DNA of 63,108 nt from Pseudomonadota bacterium (GTDB lineage: Bacteria > Pseudomonadota > Gammaproteobacteria > Burkholderiales > Sulfuriferulaceae). Shown piece by piece: positions 47,397 to 54,971 of the stretch (position 1 is the stretch's first letter; each line of letters begins with the position of its first letter). The stretch is from the NCBI GenBank assembly GCA_021845925.1, contig JAJZUW010000010.1, positions 1 through 63,108 on the forward strand. Direction: 5' to 3'. A program made the position numbers and the translations under genes. The notes under the pieces were generated by a model that did not search any database, was not told the DNA's origin, and worked only from the letters and a program-made list of their open reading frames with translations.

Positions 47397-47792
47397 TCAG
47401 GCCTTGGTCTGTATCAGCAGACCCTGGGTTTTGTCCAGCGCCTGGGCAATTGCCAGCGCAGCCTTGCTCGGGGTTTGCATGATGACCGTGTTGGTCTGTG
47501 TATCGACTACGCGAACAACCACCCTCTGACTATTGGGATCCACACTGAATTCAATGCTGTTGTTGGCGAACGAATTCAGGTAATTGTTGATGGTGTCAAT
47601 CGACTGCCTGAGTGCCGTCGGGCTGACTTCGCCACTATTGCTGGCTGGTATGGTGCTGGCAGGCTGAGGGGACTGGACGGCAGCCACTGGCTGGGCAGGG
47701 GTTGCATCAGCCGGTGCGGCTACCGTCTCACCAGACGTTGTCACCACCGGTATCGGCGATGACCCGTAAGCAGAGATCTGTCCAATGTTCAT
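47397..47792 (-). CDS. flaG: FlaG-family protein
   Basis: This 131-residue protein has a Pro/Ala-rich start and a C-terminal FlaG domain (SIEFSVDPNSQRVVVRVVDTQT and IMQTPSKAALAIA). FlaG affects filament length in several bacteria. It lies between fliC and fliD, behind a hairpin that probably lowers its expression relative to flagellin. Confidence 0.9.
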   Translation of the reverse strand: MNIGQISAYGSSPIPVVTTSGETVAAPADATPAQPVAAVQSPQPASTIPASNSGEVSPTALRQSIDTINNYLNSFANNSIEFSVDPNSQRVVVRVVDTQTNTVIMQTPSKAALAIAQALDKTQGLLIQTKA

Positions 47793-47812
47793 GATACTAC
47801 CCCTTGCAACAA

Positions 47813-47842
47813 TGGCGGAAGGTGGGCCTCACCATTCCGCCA
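47813..47842 (-). terminator. Hairpin terminator after fliC
   Basis: TGGCGGAA (47813-47820) pairs with TTCCGCCA (47835-47842), with an inner GGTG/CACC stem. On the minus strand it is followed by TTGTTGC, so it is a weak intrinsic terminator that may let some transcription into flaG-fliD. Confidence 0.6.
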
Positions 47843-47873
47843 GTTTATTTGTGACGCGCCGTTGCGCCCGATC

Positions 47874-49313
47874 TTAACGCAGCAGCGTCAGGATCTGGTT
47901 GGGCAACTGGTTGGCCTGCGCCAGCATTGCAGTGCCAGCCTGGGACAGAATGTTGTTCTGGCTCAGGACGGCGGTTTCAGCCGCATAGTTGGTATCCTGG
48001 ATGGCGGCCAGTGAAGACTGCAGGTTTTGCTGGTCGGTCTGGATACTGTTGATGGTGGCCGAGAAACGGTTCTGATACGCGCCCATGGCAGCCGCAGAAC
48101 TGGTCACCGTCTGGATGGCAGCATCGATGGTCGCCAAGGCATTCTGTGCGCTGGTCTGCGACAGCACATTCAAACTGGACATGCTGTTCAACTGGGTTGT
48201 TGCAGCCGTGGTGGTTGCAGTAATACCCGAGCTGAAAATTGTCGAAACACCACCACCACTCACCGTGATTGCGCCACCGTTGATGGTGGTGCTGTTGGTC
48301 AGCGAAATGGTACCGGTCGAGGTGCCTGCGGTGAGGCCTGTGCCAGTCAGCGTACCACCGAGAACGATATCGCGACCGTCAGCGGCAGTCAGTGTCAGCC
48401 CAGCACCCGAAACCTGAGCGGTTGCTGTAACGCCGGTCTGTGCTGATGCGGCATTGATGGCAGCGGCAATATTGGCAGCTTCGCCCGAAGCAGTGCCACC
48501 AGCAGCAACTGCGCTGATACCAACGCCATTGATGGTGAAGGTGTTGGCCGCAATGGCACTCGTCCCCGTTACAGTACCAGAAACGGTAGCGGCGCCAGCT
48601 GTGGCAAACACACCGCTTTGTGCCTGTACCGCATTGATGGCTTGCGCGATGGCATAGGCGCTGTCGGTGTTCTGACCAGCCTGGCTGCCGGCAACGGAAG
48701 CACCCACCTGAACACCATTCAGGGTGATTTCACCGGCAGTCAGCCCGGTACCGGACGCGACCGCGCCGCTGACGGTGGCCGACGTGGTGACGTTGCCAAG
48801 CGCGCTGTTCTGCAAATTCGCAATGGAAGAAATCTGAATCTGGCTGCTGCTGTTGTTGTTGGCACCCACCTGGAAGGTTTCAGCCGTGAAGCTGCCATCG
48901 AGCAGGTTGACGCCGTTGAAATTGGAAGCGGTGGAAATACGTTGATTTTCCGACAGCAGCTGCTGGACTTGAGCATTCAGGTTGGCGCGGTCGGTCGAGG
49001 TGTTGGTGGCGTTGGCGGCTTCCACAGCCAGACCGCGGATGGTTTGCAGGTTGGCCAGAATGGTGGACATGTCGCCCTGGGCAGTTTGTGCCAGCGAAAC
49101 ACCGTTGGTTGCATTCAGCGATGCCTGGGTATAACCGTTGACCTGGGTGGTCATGTTCTGGGCGATGGCGTAACCGGCTGCATCGTCGGCAGCACTGTTG
49201 ATACGCAGACCGGAAGACAGGCGCTGAATGGCGGTGGTCAGGTTGCTTTGCGAGTTGCCCATGTTGTTCTGGGCAATCAGCGAAGCCATGTTGGTATTGA
49301 GATAGGAAGGCAT
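47874..49313 (-). CDS. fliC: Flagellin
   Basis: This filament subunit of 479 residues has conserved helical ends. The N terminus is LNTNMASLIAQNNMG, then SSGLRINSAADDAAGYAIA; the C terminus ends AMLAQANQLPNQILTLLR. The middle (about 170-380) is variable, rich in Ala, Thr, Ser and Gly, and offers many possible O-glycosylation sites. A sigma-28 promoter and a GGAG site precede it. It is the only flagellin gene in the window. Confidence 0.95.
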   Translation of the reverse strand: MPSYLNTNMASLIAQNNMGNSQSNLTTAIQRLSSGLRINSAADDAAGYAIAQNMTTQVNGYTQASLNATNGVSLAQTAQGDMSTILANLQTIRGLAVEAANATNTSTDRANLNAQVQQLLSENQRISTASNFNGVNLLDGSFTAETFQVGANNNSSSQIQISSIANLQNSALGNVTTSATVSGAVASGTGLTAGEITLNGVQVGASVAGSQAGQNTDSAYAIAQAINAVQAQSGVFATAGAATVSGTVTGTSAIAANTFTINGVGISAVAAGGTASGEAANIAAAINAASAQTGVTATAQVSGAGLTLTAADGRDIVLGGTLTGTGLTAGTSTGTISLTNSTTINGGAITVSGGGVSTIFSSGITATTTAATTQLNSMSSLNVLSQTSAQNALATIDAAIQTVTSSAAAMGAYQNRFSATINSIQTDQQNLQSSLAAIQDTNYAAETAVLSQNNILSQAGTAMLAQANQLPNQILTLLR

Positions 49314-49402
49314 GGTATTTCTCCTTGATTGTTGTGACTCGGTGATTCAGCCCTTAACAGTGGTTCGCTTGCAAGTTTGCGATATCACCGCTGTTGTGAC
49401 CT

Positions 49403-49429
49403 TTATCGACCGGCGTCCGGAAAAATTTA
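49403..49429 (-). promoter_or_regulatory. Sigma-28 (FliA) promoter of fliC
   Basis: On the minus strand TAAA (49429-49426) and GTCGATAA (49410-49403) are 15 bp apart, matching the FliA pattern TAAA-N15-GCCGATAA with one mismatch. The leader is about 85 nt. Confidence 0.85.
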
Positions 49430-49572
49430 GCTTTTTAATCAAAAATTTATCTGGACGATTTCACAGAACACTCATAGGCTTATCCCTGTTTACGGCACAT
49501 CCTGGCGAAACTTGAGCCGCCAGCAGAAAACCCCTTGCACAACCATTGTGCCGACCATGCCTTCATGCCGTG

Positions 49573-51126
49573 TTATCCCTGCACCACACGGTTCTTGCCC
49601 GATTTTTTGGCCAGATACATCGCGGTATCCGCCCGTTTCAGCGTATCGGCCATGTCTTCACCATCCGCACGGGTCGCCACCCCGGCACTGAAGGTGATGA
49701 ACAGTTTCTGGTTGTTGTACATGAAAATCCGCTTGGTCAGCTCTTTCTGCAGACGACCCACCACAATCACGGCCTCTTCGGTGGAGGTGTCCGGCAGCAA
49801 AACGACAAATTCTTCGCCACCAAAACGGCCCACCACATCCATCGAACGCATCGTGTCGCGAATGATGCGCACGACATGAATCAGCGCCTCATCACCGGCC
49901 TCATGTCCGTATTCGTCGTTGAGCCGCTTGAAGTCGTCCAGATCCAGCAGGGCAACACTCAGAGGTGTTCCCTGACGCTCGGCTCGCGCCTGTTCGCGCA
50001 AAATGGCATCATCCAGTCCGCGCCGGTTGAGGCTGCTGGTAAGCTGGTCATGGCTGGCCAGCGCACTGATCTCGGCCAGCTGCGATTCCAGGGCGTGGAT
50101 GCGCGCTTCGGCAGCCTCAACTTCCCGACGCGCGTTGAGCATGTGGTCCCGTGATTGCAGCGCTTCTGCCTGTATCGACCGCGTGTCGCGCATGACATCG
50201 GACAGGATCAGATTCAGCTCGGCAATATTGCTTGCTTTGGAGATTTTCTGTGAATAGAGATCGATCTTGCCATGGTAATCGTCCGTTGACGAAGCCATGC
50301 TGCCCAATTGATCGATGAATAGGGTAATCATGTTGCGTACGGTAGCTTTGGCTTCGCTCAGACTGTCTTTCAGCGTGCCTTGCCGGTAGATGACTTCCTT
50401 GAGGCTTTGTGACGCATCCTCCAAGGCCCGATGGTTGATCGGCCCATCGATCAGTTTCTGTACGGCGTCAAACTGGCCACGCAACCAGCTATCATCGTCC
50501 AGCAGAAACGCCACATTTTCGAGCAACAATCGAAACATGCGCAGCAGCATTTCCTGCTGTTCGCCGATTTCGCCACTTTTGAGCTCGATCCGATAACAGA
50601 ACTGCTTGATCCGGGTGCCAATTTCATTCACTTCTGTTTCGTTGGCGGCATCGCGAATTGCATCTCCGAGTGTTGCGGCTTCATTGGCCAGTTCCGGCTG
50701 GCCGGACAGCAACGAACTCAGCGAAAAACTGAGCGTGCGGTTCAGCAGTTCACGCAACAACTTGACCTGTGGCGTCAGAGGAACCGTGCTGGCTGGTTGA
50801 ACAATCGTGCTGCCGGCAGTTGGGGCAGATTGCTTGCGCAGGTATTCGATGACTTCGGCCAGTCCTGCCGCGAATTCATCCCAGTTGCTGGCATCGACCG
50901 ATTTTTGCAGATGGCGTCCGAGTGCGGAGAGTTCGCCTGGTAACTTGACGATATTGCCGGCGATTTTGCCAAGGGCAGGCAGAGGCGACGCTGGTGAGGC
51001 GACACCGGCAATGGCATTGTAGGCTTCCCGGTAGGCATCGGGCGTCGGAGCAATCTGGCGGCTGGCCAGCTGACGAAACGCTTCCCGTGCGATCTCGGCC
51101 GGATTTCTGGGTTTATCGTCTTTCAT
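49573..51126 (-). CDS. Diguanylate cyclase (GGDEF domain)
   Basis: The 517-residue protein ends in a GGDEF domain with the active-site motif GGEEF (436-440). The RxxD inhibitory site (RSMD) lies five residues before it, so product inhibition is likely. The N-terminal ~300 residues are helical with no recognised sensory domain and no membrane segment; heptad-like coiled-coil regions precede the catalytic part. It makes c-di-GMP, the ligand of the nearby YcgR. The start is set at MKDDKPRN (51126); the longer frame runs through the intergenic region. Confidence 0.92.
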   Translation of the reverse strand: MKDDKPRNPAEIAREAFRQLASRQIAPTPDAYREAYNAIAGVASPASPLPALGKIAGNIVKLPGELSALGRHLQKSVDASNWDEFAAGLAEVIEYLRKQSAPTAGSTIVQPASTVPLTPQVKLLRELLNRTLSFSLSSLLSGQPELANEAATLGDAIRDAANETEVNEIGTRIKQFCYRIELKSGEIGEQQEMLLRMFRLLLENVAFLLDDDSWLRGQFDAVQKLIDGPINHRALEDASQSLKEVIYRQGTLKDSLSEAKATVRNMITLFIDQLGSMASSTDDYHGKIDLYSQKISKASNIAELNLILSDVMRDTRSIQAEALQSRDHMLNARREVEAAEARIHALESQLAEISALASHDQLTSSLNRRGLDDAILREQARAERQGTPLSVALLDLDDFKRLNDEYGHEAGDEALIHVVRIIRDTMRSMDVVGRFGGEEFVVLLPDTSTEEAVIVVGRLQKELTKRIFMYNNQKLFITFSAGVATRADGEDMADTLKRADTAMYLAKKSGKNRVVQG

Positions 51127-51315
51127 GATGGTTGTCTTTCTGTTCCATGACAATCGGACTGGATGATTGCCATGATACAGGAGAGCGAGTACATCAAAAC
51201 CGGGAATAGCGGCAGCTTTTCTGTCTTCTTCAGCACAAGACAAACAGCATCACCATTGCCGGCAGATTCTAGTCAATTGGGCAAAGCAACATGACATGCA
51301 GGACAACACTACGCC

Positions 51316-51684
51316 AGGAAGTGGATTCTGCGACTGCGCTACGCTACGCGCAGAATGACGGGGGTTGGAAAGTCCGGCGGATTCTGCGACTGCGCTTCGC
51401 TCCGCGAAGAATGACGCGGTCTGGAAAGTCGAGTGGATTCTGTGACTGCGCTCCGCGCTGAACGACGGGGCCTTGCATTCCGCGTGCGCCAAGATTCGTC
51501 ATTCCGCGTGCGCCAAGATTCGTCATTCCGCGTGCGCCAAGATTCGTCATTCCGCGCGCGCCAAGATTCGTCATTCCGCGCGTAGTCGCGGAATCCAGTC
51601 ATTGACCAGCATCTTGCCGGTACAGGTAGATTCTGCGACTGCGCTTCGCTCCGCGCAGAATGACGCGGTCTGGAAAGTCGAATG
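51316..51684. repeat. Cluster of REP-like palindromic repeats
   Basis: In this 589-bp gap (51127-51715) there is no gene. It holds four or more copies of a palindromic unit that begins GGATTCTGCGACTGCGCT and ends with CGCAGAATGACG or a variant (starting near 51323, 51370, 51434 and 51631). It also has one ATTCCGCG/CGCGGAAT hairpin at 51573-51594. Open frames that cross it translate to repetitive FRDYARNDE-like text and are not genes. Relatives of both units recur at 60258 and 62787-63108. Confidence 0.85.
51476..51582. repeat. 24-bp tandem repeat, four full copies
   Basis: Units start at 51476, 51500, 51524 and 51548, with a partial fifth at 51572. Each starts CATTCCGCG and ends CCAAGATTCGT. 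The first three are identical; the fourth changes one base (GTG to GCG). The array is joined directly to an REP hairpin, as if a REP half-site had been amplified. Confidence 0.9.
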
Positions 51685-51708
51685 ACGTGGGTTGGGAAAT
51701 TGCAGGAA

Positions 51709-51726
51709 GGCTGGTTCAGACCAGCC
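51709..51726. terminator. Hairpin spanning the stop codon of the response regulator gene
   Basis: GGCTGGT and ACCAGCC form a 7-bp stem with a TCAG loop. The loop holds the TGA stop of the minus-strand response regulator gene. A T-run follows only on the plus strand, so termination of the regulator transcript would be weak. Confidence 0.4.
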
Positions 51727-52369
51727 GGTTTTTCATGGCGTAGTGCATCAGTTCAGCATTGTTCTTCAGTTTCATCTTCTGAAGGAGCCGGGCACGGTAC
51801 ATGCTCACTGTCTTGACGGACAGGTTGAGTTCCTTGCCAATATCACTAACGCATTTGCCGGAAGCGATCATGGTCAGGGTCTGGTATTCGCGGTCTGACA
51901 GGATTTCGTGCGGGGCAGACGGGTGGTCACCGCTCACCTGGTTGGCCAGCGCCTGGGCGACTTCCTTGTTGATATACTTGCGGCCGGCGACCACTTCACG
52001 AATGGCGCCAACCAGGTCATTCGGTGCGCTTTGCTTGTTGAGATAACCAGCAGCGCCGGCTTTCAGCGTGCGTATGGCGTACTGATCCTCGCGATGCATG
52101 CTGAGTATCAGCACCGGGATGTCGGGTGCTTCCTTGCGCATCTGCTTGAGAATTTCGATACCGCTTTTGTCTGGCATCGAAATGTCGAGCAGCAGGACGT
52201 CGAATCCTTTCTGGCGGGCCATGCGGATTGCATCCAGACTGTTTGCAGAGTCGCCGGCCAGTTCGAGATCGCCGGTGTCGGCCAGAATCTGTTTCACGCC
52301 TTCACGAACGATGGCGTGATCATCAATGATAAATACCCGGATCTTGCCGGTTTGTTCAGTCAGATTCAT
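51716..52369 (-). CDS. NarL/FixJ-type response regulator
   Basis: The 217-residue protein has a receiver domain (FIIDDHAIVREG; phospho-acceptor Asp about 62 in LLLDISMPD; conserved Lys in GYLNKQS). A LuxR-type helix-turn-helix (LSDREYQTLTMIASGKCVSDIGKELNLS) is at the C terminus. It is paired with the histidine kinase upstream; the genes overlap. I place the start at MNLTEQ (52369); an earlier ATG at 52378 is possible. Confidence 0.92.
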   Translation of the reverse strand: MNLTEQTGKIRVFIIDDHAIVREGVKQILADTGDLELAGDSANSLDAIRMARQKGFDVLLLDISMPDKSGIEILKQMRKEAPDIPVLILSMHREDQYAIRTLKAGAAGYLNKQSAPNDLVGAIREVVAGRKYINKEVAQALANQVSGDHPSAPHEILSDREYQTLTMIASGKCVSDIGKELNLSVKTVSMYRARLLQKMKLKNNAELMHYAMKNRLV

Positions 52370-53450
52370 GCAGGTCATCCAGTGGAATGCGAATTGTCAG
52401 CCGGGTTCCCTGGCCGGTGGCGGAATCAATGCGCAAACTGCCACGCAACGACTCCACGCGCTCGGTCATGCCGCGCAAGCCAAACGAATTCGGTTTCATC
52501 TGGTCGGATTGTTCCATACCTTTGCCATTGTCGGCAATGATCATTTCCGCCATCTGATCAGATTGATACAATTCCACCTTGACCAGTGTTGGATGCGCAT
52601 GTTTACTGATATTGGTCAATGCTTCCTGAAAAATGCGAAACAGGGCAGTAGCCTGATCGGCAGACAGGGGGATGTCTTCATCCGTGGCGTGCAGTTCAAG
52701 CGGGATACCCGTCAACCGCATGAATTCACGGGCCTGCCATTCAATGGCCGGCACAATGCCGAAATCCAGCACGGAAGGGCGCAAGTCGCCGGAAATGCGG
52801 TGGATGGATTCCAGGGTGCGGTCAACCAGCTGGTTGAGATAAGCGATTTTTTCGTCGACCGCGGCATCGTCTTCCGGACAGCGTTTGCGCAACAGTGCCA
52901 GAGCCATTTTGATGGCAGTCAGGTTGCCACCGAGATCATCATGCAGTTCGCGCGCAATCCGGGTACGTTCCTGTTCCTTGAGTTCCTGGATATGTGCGGA
53001 CAGTTCCGCCATCTGGGCATGCGAGCGGCGGATGATTTCCTCTTCATGCTTGGTATGGGTGATGTTGGTAATCACGCCATCCCATGACACGGCTGTCGAA
53101 TCAGGCAGTTCTTGCGGTGTGGCGCGAATATTGATCCACTTGATATCCTGCCAGTCATCGATCCACAAGCGGCCTTGCCAGTTGAGCGAAGACAGGTAAT
53201 GCATGGAATGCTGGATTGCCGATTCCAGGCTATCACGGTCTTCCGGCAACAGGCGGCGAAACAGCTCGTCGGGATCTGCCATCAGCAGACTGGCCGGCAT
53301 GCCGAGCAATTCCGCACAGTGTTCGCTGAGACAGGTAAAGGAAAATTCGCCAGTCACCGAACGCCGGCACTGAAACACCAGACCGGGAATATTGGCCACA
53401 ATGGCCTGGTAACGAGATTCTTCCGGTTGTCCGCCGCTCGGTGTCGCCAT
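52356..53450 (-). CDS. PAS-containing NarX-type sensor histidine kinase
   Basis: The 364-residue cytoplasmic kinase has no membrane helix. An N-terminal PAS domain (about 10-130) precedes a HisKA_3 dimerisation domain with the phosphorylated His in ARELHDDLGGNLTAIK, and an ATPase domain with FQEALTNISKHAH and IADNGKG. It should phosphorylate the coupled NarL-type regulator. The signal is unknown; a PAS domain suggests a redox or small-molecule cue. Confidence 0.92.
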   Translation of the reverse strand: MATPSGGQPEESRYQAIVANIPGLVFQCRRSVTGEFSFTCLSEHCAELLGMPASLLMADPDELFRRLLPEDRDSLESAIQHSMHYLSSLNWQGRLWIDDWQDIKWINIRATPQELPDSTAVSWDGVITNITHTKHEEEIIRRSHAQMAELSAHIQELKEQERTRIARELHDDLGGNLTAIKMALALLRKRCPEDDAAVDEKIAYLNQLVDRTLESIHRISGDLRPSVLDFGIVPAIEWQAREFMRLTGIPLELHATDEDIPLSADQATALFRIFQEALTNISKHAHPTLVKVELYQSDQMAEMIIADNGKGMEQSDQMKPNSFGLRGMTERVESLRGSLRIDSATGQGTRLTIRIPLDDLHESD

Positions 53451-53476
53451 GTTTGCTTGCGTGCTAGCAGAAGCGG

Positions 53477-54301
53477 TCAGGTCCAGTCACCACCGCTGTC
53501 GCCGCCGCCGAAATCGCCGCCGCTGTCCCAGGAGCCGCCATCATTGATGCCGAAATCATTGCCGCCCATGTCGCTGTTGACGGGAGCAGCCCAGGCATCC
53601 TGCTGACCAATCTCGCCGGCACTGGCACGACCACCATCCATCAGGTTGTGCGCCAGCGCTTCACCGGCAACCATGCCAGCACCAACCGCAGCGCCAGTCA
53701 CCAGGCTGGAGCCAATTCCGCCGCCACCCATGATGCCGCCACCACCAGGCATCATCGGACCGCCGCCGCCATACGGTGCGCCAGGATAGCCACCGGGCTG
53801 GAATCCGTTGCCGGGGTAACCGGAATAGTAGGGGCCTGGGGCAGGCACGACCCGTTGCCGGGCAGTGATCATGCGAACCAGCCAGAAGATGCCCAGAATC
53901 GCCGCAATGCCACCCAGGAACAGACCCCAAGGGAAACGGGATTCATGTCGCGCAGGTGCTGCCACGGCACCAGCCTGGCCGCTCAGCTGCTTTTCCAGTT
54001 CATTGACACTGCGAGGCGTGGCAAATGACAGGCCTGGGTCATACTGACGGGCCGTGGCCAGTTCGCTGCGCGCCTGATCAAGCTTACCTTCGCGGGCCAG
54101 AATTTCAGCATCCACGTAGTGCGCCTTGGCGCTGTCGGGGTGCTGCTGCAACACAGTGACCATCATCTGTTCTGCCTGGTTCAGATGGCCGGAACGGGCC
54201 GCCTGATACACTTCGGCAAGTGTGGGCGAATTGTCGGCCAGTGCCGACATGGCCACCCCGAGCAGCAGGACAGGCAAGAGTTTACGGATACGAATAGACA
54301 T
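53477..54301 (-). CDS. Exported TPR-like protein with glycine-rich C-terminal region
   Basis: The 274-residue product has a signal peptide (SIRIRKLLPVLLLGVAMSALA). Next comes a short TPR-like helical part (about 25-100) with the DSAKAHYVDAEILAREGKLDQARSEL pattern, then a membrane segment (WGLFLGGIAAILGIFWLV). The C-terminal ~110 residues are rich in Gly, Pro, Asp and Ser. The start at 54301 has GGAG upstream; the frame upstream has no ribosome-binding site. The gene follows the kinase by 26 nt but is transcribed in the same direction ahead of it. Function unknown. Confidence 0.75.
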   Translation of the reverse strand: MSIRIRKLLPVLLLGVAMSALADNSPTLAEVYQAARSGHLNQAEQMMVTVLQQHPDSAKAHYVDAEILAREGKLDQARSELATARQYDPGLSFATPRSVNELEKQLSGQAGAVAAPARHESRFPWGLFLGGIAAILGIFWLVRMITARQRVVPAPGPYYSGYPGNGFQPGGYPGAPYGGGGPMMPGGGGIMGGGGIGSSLVTGAAVGAGMVAGEALAHNLMDGGRASAGEIGQQDAWAAPVNSDMGGNDFGINDGGSWDSGGDFGGGDSGGDWT

Positions 54302-54622
54302 TTGGACTCCATCACCAGACAGTTGGTCAATTCCCCACATGGGGATCATGTGCCGGATTTCAAGGGCCTGCGCCATCAACATGCTGTTCATCAGACTGAA
54401 TTTAACAATCCTGCCCAGCATACGGTGATCGGCAAGCCACCGTCAAATACATCCACTTCGATTGACTCGGGGCTGACAAGTTCCCGCGATATGCCGGCAT
54501 GCATCAGAACGGAAACCTGATTCAGGATTGACAATGTTCTGGAACATGGCACACTTTTCCCGACAGAACGATCGCACAAGAAAGGAATCCATTTTGTCCA
54601 GTCTGGCGAAAATGGCTAAAAA
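54302..54622. other. 321-bp intergenic region, no gene seen
   Basis: Open frames in this gap are shadows or have no family features. It separates two divergently read genes. No clear -35/-10 pair or terminator was found. It probably carries the promoters for the TPR gene (minus) and the truncated aminotransferase (plus). Confidence 0.5.
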
Positions 54623-54952
54623 ATGAATAACAACAAACCTGTTTATGTCACACAACCATTCCTTCCGCCTCTTGAAGAATTCGCTCCCTATCTTGAGCGC
54701 ATCTGGAATAGCAAAATTCTCGCCAACAATGGTCCGTTTCACAAAGAGCTCGAAGCAGCGCTGTGTGAACACCTGGGGGTCGAGCACATTTCTCTGTTTG
54801 CCAACGGGACACTGGCCCTCGTCACTGCCTTGCAGGTTTTGTGGCTGCCTGCGTTCGAGCCCGGTTTGTCGATCCTCGATGTGCTGATGTGGAATCCTCC
54901 CGAAGTGGTGGCCAATGCGGCACGCACACTTGCTTCCATTCATTCCACCTGA
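54623..54952 (+). pseudogene. Truncated DegT/DnrJ/EryC1 aminotransferase
   Basis: The first ~73 residues match the start of PLP-dependent nucleotide-sugar aminotransferases (VTQPFLPPLEEF, ILANNGPFHKELEAAL, FANGTLALVTALQ). The family has about 370-400 residues; here it ends after 109 codons and the last ~35 codons show no similarity. The PLP lysine is missing, so it cannot be active. The break near 54842 looks like a deletion. The complete protein would make a 3- or 4-amino sugar for a surface or flagellin glycan. Confidence 0.75.
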
Positions 54953-54971
54953 CCATCGGAGTCACGAGAAC

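Noticed and set aside
46894-49328. Plus-strand open frames across fliD, flaG and fliC
   Set aside because: Low-complexity antisense frames caused by the Ala/Thr/Ser-rich flagellar genes.
51476-51582. Possible CRISPR array (24-bp repeats)
   Set aside because: Repeats are directly adjacent with no spacers.
51339-51602. Open frame encoding FRDYARNDE-like repeats between the cyclase and response regulator genes
   Set aside because: It is only the translation of palindromic and tandem DNA repeats; no ribosome-binding site and no protein family.
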